64,000 nt of DNA, from positions 3,658,001-3,722,000 of the forward strand of contig JAJUBI010000001.1 in NCBI GenBank assembly GCA_022419385.1, written 5' to 3'. Shown here in pieces: positions 1-10,409 of the stretch. The position numbers were made by a program, and so were the translations under genes. The first letter of the stretch is position 1, and every line of letters begins with the position of its first letter. This DNA comes from Paraconiothyrium sp. Pb-2020. Taxonomy: Eukaryota; Ascomycota; Dothideomycetes; Pleosporales; Didymosphaeriaceae. Under the pieces are notes generated by a model. It did not search any database. It saw only the letters and a list, made by a program, of their open reading frames with translations, and was not told the DNA's origin.

Positions 1-602
1 CGGAGGAGCTCGAGCTCCCCAACGAAGGCAAGCCGCATCTATCGCAGCACACTTCCATACAATTCTTACACTCGCAGACGAGTCCCATCTCGCGCCACCC
101 CCCGCGAAGCAAATCTTCCGCGGCCTCACCTTCTACATCAACGGCTCAACCATGCCCCTCATCTCAGACCACAAGCTGAAATACGTCCTCCACGCCCACG
201 GCGCCTCCCAATCCATCGCCCTCGGCCGCCGCACAGTCACGCACGTCATCCTCGGCACCACCTGCGGCGGCGGCCTCGCAGGCAGCAAGATCCAAAAAGA
301 AATCGCAAAGACGAGGGGGAATGCGGTGAAGTATGTTAGTGTGGAGTGGTACGTCCTCACCCCTAATCTGCCTTTCACCCACGATGGAAATGTTTGGTGG
401 AGGCGGCTACCTGCACCCGCATCACATGTTCTTTCTTCAAAAGGTAGTTTATGAATCGTGCTGGTGTGCTGATCGATGCAGGGTCCTCGAGTCCATCAAG
501 GCCGAGACGAGACTACCGGAGTCAAGGTTCTCGCCGTTGAAGCTTGCGCCGAAAGGCCAGGTTAGCGTGCTGGAGGCGGTGCGCCCGCAGGGTTTCGGAT
601 AG
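1..602 (+). CDS. BRCT-domain protein, 3' part only
   Basis: This is the C-terminal end of a gene that starts left of the window. Codons are open from base 2. Exon 1 runs to 348, a GTACGT donor opens a 133-base intron at 349-481, and the last exon is 482-602, ending in TAG. The join restores a Val-Glu-Trp-Val-Leu-Glu-Ser run that is typical of the end of a BRCT domain, with the conserved Trp split by the intron. The start of the domain (Ile-Phe-Arg-Gly-Leu, then Val-Thr-His-Val-Ile) resembles the BRCT domain of the REV1 gene next to it. BRCT domains bind phosphopeptides or other BRCT proteins in DNA repair and checkpoint complexes. The rest of the protein is unseen, so its exact identity is unknown. 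It is convergent with REV1. Confidence 0.75.
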
Positions 603-945
603 CGGCGTTCTGATCGGCCGAGCGATCATCAGATGGTGCGATGGTGGAAAGGCTAAAGGTATATCCGCACGCTGCACAGAGTGGACTTGAGGAATGTTTA
701 TATCTCTCCGAAGAAGTAAAGTATGTATATAGAGCGGTAGTGCGGAGTTGCATAGAGACGTGGAGATGCCTGTACATCGTCCAGTCTCATCTCTCGCGCT
801 GCTCGATAGATACACAGTAGGCGGACGACGCGTCTGCAGTACAACACAGTGACACAGAGCGCATTCAAACAAGCAATAAAGTAATCGTTACACGTACCTA
901 CCCAGCCCACCCATCCCTCATCCAGTCATCATCATCATAGCTCTA
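603..945. other. Intergenic, convergent 3' ends
   Basis: This is the space between the BRCT gene and the 3' end of REV1. Only short antisense reading frames are present and no gene is recognised. It presumably holds the two 3' untranslated regions and poly(A) signals. Confidence 0.6.
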
Positions 946-3900
946 TCACATAAACGTAACCTCCCCCAACCCCCTCTCCGCCGCCGCACACTTCACCCCA
1001 TCCCTAACACTCATCAGCGCCTCCTCCCACGCCCCCCTCTCAAACGCCCCCTTCGCACCCGCAGCGTCCCCAATAATCCACTCAAACCACTTCACCACCG
1101 CAACCGCCTTGTTCAAATCCTTTTCCTCTTTGACGACGCGCCCGAGGTTTTACCAACGCGCCCACGTCCTCATCGTACGGCCCTTCATCGCTGAACTCGC
1201 GGACCCATTCTTTGAGCGCGAGCCGCAGGTCGTTTTTATCGTGGAGCTTATTCGTTGTGAACGTTGGACGCGGCGGGCGCGGCACGGTGAAGACCTGAGG
1301 GGCGCGCGGGGCGTGGACATGTGGCCCCGGAGTAGCCTTGCGCTTTTTCGCGAGGCGAGGCGTGAGGCTTGGAGTTTTTTGCGCTTGTGCTCTTCGACGA
1401 CTTCGCGGCGGACGTCGGGGGGAAGGGCCGCGAGGAAGTCTGGGTCTAGCTCTTCGGGTTCGGCGTTCGAGGCTGGGGCTGATGCCTCGCGTGCGCGCGC
1501 GGGATTCTTGAGGGAGATGAAATTCGCCTGTGTGAGAGTCTTGCCTGCGGCGTCTTTTGCGTTGGCGAGCGCGGCGGCGGCGAGTTGGGCTGAGCGGGGG
1601 GCGGCCTCTTCCGCGCTTGACGGGGGGCGCGATGGTGCGTTTGGCCGGGATGCCTATCAACCTGTTCTTGCGCGGTGACTGGGGCAGGAGGGTCTGGTCG
1701 ATATGTTTTGGGCGTCGGGACGGGGAGCGCGGAGTTGCTCCTGCTGCGGCGTATTGGGAGAGAACTTCTGCGCGGACGTCGGGGGGTAGGGCGGCGAGGA
1801 TGTCAGGATCGAGTTGGGAGTGCGAAGGGAGAGCTGTGAGGGCGAATGGCATGGCTTTTTGCGGGGACGGGGAGGCTTCGAGGGATTCCCGCGGGGCTTT
1901 GGGAGTGGCTGGCGTGGGAGTGGACTGGCGACCTTGCCGCATAAGCATTGAGCGTATGTCTTCGGGTAGCTCTGCGAGAACCGTGGGATCTACCTGCGTT
2001 GGCATTATGAACTGCGTTCCCATCATGTTCAGCGGTCTCCTTGATGGCGTTGAGTGGTTGAGCTCTGGCGGCCCAAAAGCGACATGCTCATCTTCCACAG
2101 CGGCCTTTGGCTTTCTTGGGGTGACTGGATCATCTTGAATGGGATCTATATCATCCACCACCGGTGGGGGTTTCCGGGCCTGCTTGGGTTCGACATGCCC
2201 AGTTCTGAACTGGAGACGGCGCTGTGAACTCTCCAAGGTTCCGTCGGTGGCACTTTTCATCGGCTCTAGCTTAGTCATTTGCACACCTATGCCTCTTAGT
2301 TCACCAGGTGAGACACCGAAGCCTTTGAGGATACTCAATGCCTCCTTCGTCAGCACTTCTTTTGCATTGGTCGCGACTCCAAGCACCATACTCTTGTTGT
2401 AAGTATCACATTGGCCATGTCCGAGGTGCTTGGGCGGATCTAAGGGAGCACTTGGTGACCGGCGCATGATCTTCATGGTGAACTGCTTCCCCTTGACCTT
2501 CTCTTTCAGTAGCCGTTTCTGAAGTTCTCCACATAGACTTTCGATGAACTCATCCGCCTGCGCTTGGTTCTCGAAACGTACACCCCAATTGACTTCGGCA
2601 GATACTGACTTCCGAACTACTTGTTCGCCCACTTCTACTCGGTCGATGCCACGGGAGTATTCCCAGAGCTTGTCTCCAGTCTTTGGCCCCAGAGTCTGTA
2701 CGAGCCTTTCCTTGGTGAACTCTCGAATGTCTTTGACGAACTTGATACCGATTTCCTCCAGCTTCCCGCCGATGGACCACGCGACTCCGGGGAGGTCTTG
2801 GACTTGTAATTGACCTATGAAGTCGAGGGCATCGTCGGGCTTGATCTGATATTGGCCAGCCGGCTTTGCTTTCCTCAGAGCGACTTTGGCTAGCAAGATG
2901 TTGCCGCCTATGCCGACAGAGACGTTGCAGTCGGTCCTTGCCTTGACCTGGTCGCGTAACGATTGAGCAATTTCCTCAGCTTTCGCCTGCTCCCGGTATA
3001 TGCTGCCTTCGCTCATGCCTTTGCCGTCACTGCCACCGGTTCCGATGCACAGGTTTGATACATCTATCAGTGCTTCATCTATGCTCACGCTTTGTACAAT
3101 ACCTCCAGTCGAAAGGATAGCATCGTAAAACGCCCTGCTGGCGTCTTCGTATGCGGGAAAATCGTATGGGAGGATCTTCAAGTCTGGACACAGCTCCAAA
3201 GCCCGTTTCATCCACATGCCGTTCTTGACGCCGAATTTTCTCGCGGGGTAGTTGCAGCTTGCAATTTCCGATCCGCTGCCATTACCGTGAGCGACCACCG
3301 CCGGCTTGTCCTTATATTGAGGATTCTTCTTCAGGCTGACTGCGGCGAAGAAGCTGTCAAAATCCACGTGCAGAATGTACCTCCTCGCGCCAAGAGGTCG
3401 CTTCTGATTTGCCTTCTGCGTCAAACTCTTTTCGCTGGCCAAGGCCTGGAGCTGTGATTTCAGGTCGGCTTTCCAAGTTGAAAGATGATGCAAGCGAGAC
3501 TCGCGATAATACTGCTCAAGGAAGTTGGGATCTACGACGGTGGATCTCCGAATCTTAGGGTCACGGAGCAATATGGCATTGTGCTCTTCCGCTGTGAGTG
3601 GTCGTCCTTTCGCGATGGACTCACTTTTTGCTGCGTTTGCAGCTCGTTCTTGGGCGGCTGGGTACTGTATGCCTTGTTCATCTGGATGTACCGCTTTTTG
3701 GGCTGAAGGTATGGCCTCTTGATCTGGGCCGGCATACAAATCATCATCATCCTGAGATGCGCTCTCTTGTACTGTAGGGGTAGCTTCTTCCGCTTCGTCG
3801 TCCGGGGTAGGAGTAGGACTTGTCTTCGGAGGGGTGACGAGCTTGTCGGGCGCACGCGCAGCTTCTTCCAGCTGCTCTACCCAGCTTCGATCGAATGATT

Positions 3901-4609
3901 CGTGCTCTGGCTGATGCGAAGGCGGCAGGTCTTCCTCAATATCGTCACCCGGTGTTGGTAGTCTTTCTCGAGAAAAGCGAGATCGCATAGACCCCATCGG
4001 CGTGGGAGCGCTCGCGGGCGCATCGAGTTGACTGCTCCGAAGCTGGTTTGTATACCAACTTGTATCGCTTTGGTCGCGATATCCCTGCGCTTTCCTGTTC
4101 GAAGCACTTGACACCTTACCATTATCAAAAGCCAGCACCTTCTGGTTCTCTCCCTCATCTATGACGCGATAGCTGTTCCATGGGAGCAGCTTTCCAGCCT
4201 CGATGCTATCCACCACCCATGCTGGCTTCACGATGCGGTATTTGCGGAACTCAATCGCCTTCTTCGGGGTGAGGCTGCTCGCGATGATGTGCGTCACAGT
4301 GGTCTTGCCGTCAAGGTACTGCATGAACCCACCTCCATACTGAACGATAAGCGTGTGCAGGTCGTTGAGCGATGGCTGCGTATAGCCGTTTACGTGCGCA
4401 ACGATTCCTCTAAAGATCTGCGGCTTGTCGGTAGATTGCGAGCGTAGATCGGCATCCAGATTCTGAAGTTTTATCTTCTTTCGTCTGAAGTATTCTGGGA
4501 AGCCGCCGAATTTGGAGCCTCCGTATTCCTCGCCATCCTCGTCATCGAACGTGTGCTTGGCGATGCGCTTTCGCACCGAGTTGGAGTTGTTCTCAAGGCG
4601 CGAGCCCAT
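946..4609 (-). CDS. REV1: DNA repair polymerase REV1 (deoxycytidyl transferase), 3' end frameshifted
   Basis: REV1 is the Y-family translesion polymerase that inserts dCMP opposite lesions and scaffolds other bypass polymerases. The order seen is an N-terminal BRCT domain (about residues 62-150), a UmuC/DinB catalytic domain with HVDFDSFFA near 408 and SIDEAL near 506, then two ubiquitin-binding motifs of the L-x-x-L-P-x-D-[IV]-R type near 878 and 945. An uninterrupted frame runs 4609-1082, but the tail looks frameshifted three times. A third ubiquitin-binding motif is encoded in another frame at 1381-1440, reached by a shift near the C6 run at 1596-1601 and left near 1345-1351. The final half of the Rev1 C-terminal domain lies in another frame after about 1147, ending at TGA 946-948. 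Repaired length is about 1,220 aa. No intron is evident. REV1 is divergent from the FKBP gene. Confidence 0.93.
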
Positions 4610-4975
4610 GGTCGTTATGCGGGCGTGCTGAGTGCTGCAGCCAGTCGTTCATCAAGGCCGTCTTCATGGTGCGCGGGCAAGTGTGAGCTACCGCATATCG
4701 AGAGCGAAAGTGAATCGATCACGTCGCGTCTCGGTGGCGGCGTTGATCTCGCGTTGCCATTTAGCCCCACCTACGTGCAGAGGTGCGCACGCTAGCGTAG
4801 GCGGTGAACGAGTTCCCGTGGGTCGTAAATCTTGGCAACAAAAAGTTCGAGCCGGCCTCATAACGTTTTTCTTTGCAAGTTTCTGGAGCAACCAGCCTCG
4901 AACTCTGCACCAGTTCTTCGCTGCGACACCACCCAACTTCCCTTACTCTATTTCATACAGTAAAATATTCACACA
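4610..4975. promoter_or_regulatory. Shared divergent promoter, REV1 / FKBP
   Basis: These 366 bases separate the start codons of REV1 (minus) and the nucleolar FKBP (plus), so they must carry both promoters and 5' leaders. No individual factor site can be assigned with confidence. Confidence 0.6.
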
Positions 4976-6672
4976 ATGGCCAGCATACCTGTAGGCGTCT
5001 ATGGACTTCGAGTCCCCGCTGGCGGCCAACCAATTCCCGCCAGCGTGAACCCCAATGTTGCAGTAAGTAACCGGTAGCACCCCGAATGGCAGCGCGCAAA
5101 CACCCGAATGAGGATGTTTGCGCAAGCGCAAGCTATATACCATGCGCCAGAAGCTTATCATACCTAGTTCCGCATCACCATGGCTGCGATTGACCCCACC
5201 GCCGAGGTTGAGGATGGTCCGGCTCGTGCTACCCTCAAGCTCATCCGCATCCAAGATGAGGATGAGGACGAGGACGACGATGATTTTGATCCTGAGAACA
5301 TCGAGGAGCTGCGCGCAAAGCTTCTTGCCGACGGCGTTCTTGGCTCTGAGGACGAGTCGGACGATTCTGAGGAGGACAGCGAAGACGAGGCAAACGGCGG
5401 GCCTAGTGATCCCGCCAAGTCTAAGAAGGCCCAGCGCGAGGCTCTGCAGAAGAAGCTCCAGGAGGAAGCCGCTGCTGAGGAGATGGAGATCGATACGTTG
5501 TCCAATGGCGTGAACGGTACCAAGGGCAAGGGCAAGGCTCTCGATGACGAGGATAGCGACGAAAGTGAGGACGACGATGAGGAGGGCGATGAGGCTGAGG
5601 AGCTTGTGCTTTGCACCCTTGAGCCAGAGAAGGTGAGTTTTCGCGCATATCTGATTCTGAGCATGGACTAACGACCTTGCAGCACTACCAGCAGACTTTG
5701 GAGATCACCGTCCGTGAGGGCGAGGAGATCTATTTCGCTGCCACTGGCTCTCACGATATCTACCTCACTGGTAACTACGTTGCTGTCATGGACGATGAGG
5801 ACGACGATGATGAGGAAGACCTTTATGGTCTTGGAGAGGACGACTACGACGAGTCGCCTGATGAGGACGAGCTTGAGGATCTCTCCGAGTTGGACTCTGA
5901 GGATGATGAGCTCGATGGTCTCGAAGATCCTCGCATCACCGAGGTTGATTCTGAGGAGGAGGCCCCCAAGCTTGTTAAGGCCGAGAAGAAGGGCAAAAAC
6001 AAACGCCCCGCGGAGGATGAGGACGAGCCCATGACTCTGGATGAGCTCATCACCAAGACTAAGGCTGAGACTCCCGCCGCAAATGGCGAGAAGCCCAGCA
6101 AGAAGCAGGCCAAGAAGCTCAAGAACAACGAGGGCCAGGCCGTTGCTGCCGCTGAGCCCGCAAAGGAGGCTAAGAAGGTGGATACCCCCAGCAGTGACAA
6201 GAAGAAGGTTCAATTCGCTAAGAACCTCGAGCAGGGTCCTACGGGCTCCCCCAAGGTGGCTGAGGCGAAGAAGGAGCCGGCCAAGGGCCCCCGCAACGTC
6301 GGTGGCGTCACTGTCGAGGACAAGAAGGAGGGTAAGGGCAAGCCTGCCAAGAAGGGCGACAAGATCGAGATGCGCTACATTGGCAAGCTCAAGAATGGAA
6401 AGCAGTTCGATGGTAAGTCCAGAGACCATCCTGAACGTGTTGTATAGAAGCTGACAGTTCGTTTAGCCAACAAGAAGGGCAAGCCATTCTCGTTCAAGCT
6501 CGGTGTTGGCGAGGTCATCAAGGGCTGGGACATCGGTGTCGCTGGCATGCAGGCGGGTAGCGAGCGTCGTCTCACGATCCCCGCGAAGCTCGCATACGGC
6601 TCCAAGGCGCTCCCTGGCATACCCGCCAACTCTGAGCTGATCTTCGACATCAAGTGCATCTCCGTCTCGTAG
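4976..6672 (+). CDS. Nucleolar FK506-binding prolyl isomerase (Fpr3/Fpr4 type)
   Basis: This is a peptidyl-prolyl cis-trans isomerase that acts on histone tails and ribosome-biogenesis factors in the nucleolus. The exons are 4976-5062, 5168-5632, 5683-6412 and 6467-6672, all with GT..AG introns and continuous frame, giving 495 aa. The N-terminal nucleoplasmin-like part opens with MASIPVGVYGLRVPAGG and continues through ATLKLIRI and EGEEIYFAATGSHDIYLTGNYV-like strands, broken by long Asp/Glu tracts. A Lys-rich region follows. The C-terminal FKBP domain (about residues 385-495) includes GKLKNGKQFDAN, GEVIKGWD, AYGSKALPGIP and the end LIFDIKCISVS. The first coding exon is only 29 codons and lies before a 105-base intron, so a model starting at the ATG at 5180 would lose the conserved N terminus. 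Confidence 0.93.
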
Positions 6673-7608
6673 ACGGTCCGCGCAGTCCCGGTACGATAGA
6701 TGTCCCACTTCCCTCATATGTAACCATGTCGCGGACTCCCCTCCCGCGCATGCGCTCGCGCAGGGTAGATGTATCTAGCATCGAGCCTTTGCGCGCCGTG
6801 CGCCTCGCCTTTCCTGTCTCCTTGCGTTTGTCTGTCTGATCTGTACTGCATAGCGCTATGAGATATCCGACTTGCATTCTCTGGTTTTACGAGATCTGTG
6901 CAGGGAGGAAGGATTTCTCACCAGCCTCCATAGTCACTGTCATCTCTTCCAATCTGGTTTCATATAGCGAGGCTCTGTTGCCATACTAGTGGCATGTGCT
7001 GAGGATGCTATTCCGTAAAAGTCAGGAGTTATGGGTAGGATGTCGAGGTCTATGTAGTCAATAGATGTTATCATTTTCTGCAAAACATGATGCCTCGAAT
7101 TTCAACATGTGCCGGCTAATCTCGCCCGAGATCGTGCTTTGGTAGACGCCCGCTGTAAAAGCACTAGGCACCGCTGGCTCTGCATGATTTCGTGTCTTTC
7201 TCACCGGAAGAAGGCGTTCCAGGATACCCCGCTTGAAAGTTGGTCGGGCTGCCACTGCCTGGCTGCTATTGATCGGCAGCTGCTCTTCCGAGGTCGTACC
7301 TGGTGTTTGGGTACGGTGAAGTCAAAGCCTGCCCGCTTCGAGCGTGGGTCGATGCAGCAGCCAATCACCAGACGCGTTGGGCACCACGGAGACGGACGGA
7401 CCCACTCACAAACAGCGCCCCACTCCGTCTTCTCCTCATCTGCCACTGACTTTCTCGAATCCTCTCTCACCACCACCCACATACTTCAAGACACCCGCCG
7501 CCCACCACAGCGCCCACGCTACACCAGCCTCGAACCTCACCAATCCAAGCAGCAGCTTCCCGCACCGCCTTACGCTCACACCCCACGCAACCGTGGCAAA
7601 CCTGAACA
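6673..7608. other. Intergenic and antizyme 5' leader
   Basis: No gene is recognised. The part from about 7380 is C-rich and A/C-biased, as in a fungal transcription start region and long 5' leader, and it leads into the antizyme ATG at 7609. Short upstream reading frames occur but have no independent support. Confidence 0.5.
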
Positions 7609-8556
7609 ATGGCGCATTCGAATTCGAAACGAAGCAGTAGTAGTAGTAGTAATCGCAGCGACCGGTCGACCGCCAATGTGCGCGCTTCGGCCTACGTTGT
7701 GAACGCCTCTGCCGCCGCCCTCCAGGGCTTCCACTACTCCACTACGGGGGCTGGCGGGGCTGAGTGGTATTCCTGAGGTCGGCTCGGTGAGTCTTACCTT
7801 CGGCGTCCGCACATTGTCCGCACGTACTGACCACTCTGACAGGGAATACCTTCACCTCCGCCGAGTCCCCCCCTCGCCGCCAAGGCATCGTCTAACGCTG
7901 TTGGACGGGCGCGCAGAGGGGGGGCTGCATACACCATTACGGGAGAGTGTGAGAGACTCTTCTGCGAGACACTGCGGGCTGTTTTCCTTGGTGAGGGGAA
8001 CTTGGCTCAGAAGGACTCGCTTGTGATGGGTATGCATAAAGATATGACTACCGCTATCGTCAACGACTATGGCATCGATGTACGACAGAATATGAGTAGC
8101 ACTACGGACTCGCCGTCTCCGGAAGGATTTGGTTGGGTCCATCAGAAGGGTCTGGTGAGCGACTGGATCGAGGTTTGGGACTACGTGGGCGGTATCCGAT
8201 TCCGTGGCTTTGTTGCGGAGAAGGGCGATGAGAAGGCTATGTTTGTCTTCTTCGATCAGAATGTGATTGGGGGTGACCTCAAAGCTGGGTGAGTCTTTCA
8301 CATCTAATTACCTTACGCCGAGCATGCACTAACCCGCTACAACAGATTGATGGCTCTTCTCGAGCTCTGCGAAGTCGAATACTTCTCCTGCTCCCGCCTT
8401 GTGGTTTGCATCGACCGCCACACTCAGCAATGGCCCTTGGAAGCTGTCTCCAAGGACCTTGGCTGGATTGGCTTCCAGCTCACGACCCTTCGAGAGTTTG
8501 CCGAAGAGGGCGATGTTATCAGCAACGAATGGCTGTTCATGGAGATGGACACCTAG
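7609..8556 (+). CDS. Ornithine decarboxylase antizyme, +1 programmed frameshift
   Basis: Antizyme binds ornithine decarboxylase, sends it to the proteasome and blocks polyamine uptake. Its synthesis needs polyamine-stimulated +1 frameshifting. The short first frame starts at 7609, holds a Ser run encoded by AGT repeats, and stops at TGA 7774-7776 directly after TGG TAT TCC, the classical antizyme context. Skipping T7774 opens Glu-Val-Gly-Ser, which joins through intron 7787-7842 to exon 7843-8288 and through intron 8289-8345 to exon 8346-8556. The predicted product is about 277 aa. The C-terminal half carries the antizyme fold: EVWDYVGGIRFRGFV, AMFVFFDQ, LMALLELCEVEYFSCSRLVV, DLGWIGFQLTTL and WLFMEMD. 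The first intron begins only 10 bases after the stop. Ordinary gene finders would truncate or mis-splice this gene. Confidence 0.92.
7771..7777 (+). promoter_or_regulatory. Programmed +1 frameshift site (TCC-TGA)
   Basis: TCC TGA G in the zero frame. When the ribosome holds TCC in the P site and skips the T, it reads GAG. This matches the UCC-UGA slip site conserved among eukaryotic antizymes. Any downstream stimulator would be formed across the splice junction 7786/7843. Confidence 0.88.
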
Positions 8557-10409
8557 TTCCTTATCACCTGCATGTTTTTCTGTATGCGTTTGTTTCCTGC
8601 TTATGGGGTTTCGAGCATGCTATTACCTGTCAGGAGTCGGTTCGTTACCTGTCAAGGAGTTGGTTTACTCAAGTTAAGGGCTGCACCTGCATCTTTCCAT
8701 GTCGCATCTTTCTGATGGCGTCATAGGCGCTTTGTAGTGTTTGTCAGATTTGCAATGCTGAAGTTGTTCCATACGAGTCTTTTGCAGTTCGCTTGTGAAG
8801 TTGGTGCAGTGTGGTCACGTCACATGTGTTGTGGTCTTGATGTTGTGTAGTCTCATATATTCTGCGATACGAGATGCACACGGTACCCAGACATATCTCA
8901 AGGCGCTTCGAAAGGTCGAGTCTGGGCTCTCATGTGGATGTTGGTTATGCTTGTTATGGCAGGAAAGGGTGTGAAGTGATCAAATGGCCGTACTTTTGCG
9001 TGGAGACTGGCTCCATCTCATCGGTGCCCTCTGCAAGTTGTGCGGCCACCGCCCATGGGAGAAGAAAGGGCAACATAGAGATTTTACATGTCTAGGTAAT
9101 GCTAATTACTATATAACAGGCTCTATTAGCTGTCTGATATTAGGTAAGCTATATTTAGTGCTATATTATCTCTCCTATTACCTCTACTGAAGCTAGATAG
9201 TAGATTATATATATACTAATAGTAATTAGAATCCACCAGATATGTAAGATAGCTAGGAAATCTCCACTTTGCCGATGGGGACGCCCATGGGCGGTGGCTG
9301 TAAAACTTGTGGAGGTGATGATAATCAACTGTTACACGGTGTAGGACAGGAGCTCTGCAGGAGGATGATATAGATCTATGGGTATCAAGTATGAGTGATG
9401 GTGCTCCGTGAGCACTACGCTAGCCATATGCATCCCTCTGGCGCTCCTGCCCTGCCACATCAGCGCCCTTTGTCGAAAGAGACGTCCACAGCCTCACTCG
9501 GATCGAACACGGGGTAGGTGCTCCTAGCCAAGGATAAATTATGGCTGGAGATGAGTCGCTTTGTCCCATGTTTGGAGTGGCGTGGTAGTGGCGACGCGAA
9601 GGGGAATGATGGGCAAGAGAAGGTGCAATTAGTATTATGAGAATTGGTGTGCGCTGCTGGTAGCAATGTAAGTGTGAAACACTGGTATAGTGGTTGTATA
9701 TGGCTGAGCATCGGTGCTTTACTCGGCCAGAGCGCTACGATAGAGATGGAGCTCAGGATGGGAAATCAAGTATACCTAGGTATGCACGAAGTGCTATACG
9801 TAACGGGAAGTGGTCAAAGCAGCAACAGAAACGATAGGTTGATGCTTAGATCTAGCCCCCAAATTGACAGCGCTAGCCATTAAACGGCCGTTTTGCACTC
9901 GCTGCCCGTCAAGCGCTCAAGTTGTTAATTATAGAACAAGTGGCTGGAGGTTTCCCCTGATTTCACCAGCATGATTTTGGTGAGGAGCAATCCTCCGCGA
10001 TCGATCAATGAAGATAATGAGGTACATAATGTTGACGAGCGTGCACTCCAAGTTCACACAAGAGGCGGAAGAGTTCGTTGTAGTAAGCCTTGCAAGGATG
10101 AATTTAAGGAGAATCCATCCACCGAATACGAATTACCGTCCCACTCCTAAGTAAGATCTATCTCACGAGAGCGATCTCATTTCGGCGCGTCGGGTGCAGA
10201 CCATACTGTATCTGAATTAGCGTCTGCCTTGGGTCGCTACGATTGGACTCCGTAGTCCGTATCATCGTTAGGCTTGCAGTACTGCAGCCTTATGAAACTG
10301 AACCGGATTTGCACTGCCATCGCCCGACGGACCGCACATACCAGAAAGCCTTCAAATTGAAGCGTCTCCCTACTCTCGAATCGAAGATGGACTATCTCTG
10401 TACGAAGTA
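8557..10409. other. Intergenic, contains MITE-like element
   Basis: About 1.85 kb lies between antizyme and the DUF6536 gene. Apart from the inverted-repeat element at 9032-9312, listed separately, no gene is recognised. Only short unsupported frames occur. Confidence 0.55.
9032..9312. mobile_element. MITE-like inverted-repeat element, AT-rich core
   Basis: The left arm (about 9032-9085) and right arm (about 9259-9312) are imperfect inverted repeats of roughly 50 bases. They include the exact 15-base pair GCCACCGCCCATGGG at 9045-9059 and its reverse complement at 9284-9298. The arms flank a strongly AT-rich core (about 9090-9240) in which shorter inverted matches around CTAATTACTA continue the fold-back. 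There is no coding capacity. This suits a miniature inverted-repeat transposable element whose core was altered by C-to-T change (RIP-like). The target-site duplication and exact ends are not resolved. Confidence 0.6.

Noticed and set aside
1109..2138. Long plus-strand frames (189 and 193 codons) opposite REV1
   Set aside because: They are antisense to the GC-rich, low-complexity REV1 tail and have no domain, no splice signals and Arg/Ser/Gly-biased composition.
5668..6429. 253-codon minus-strand frame opposite the FKBP gene
   Set aside because: It is a mirror of the Asp/Glu and Lys codon tracts, giving Leu/Ser-rich nonsense. The sense strand is clearly the conserved prolyl isomerase.
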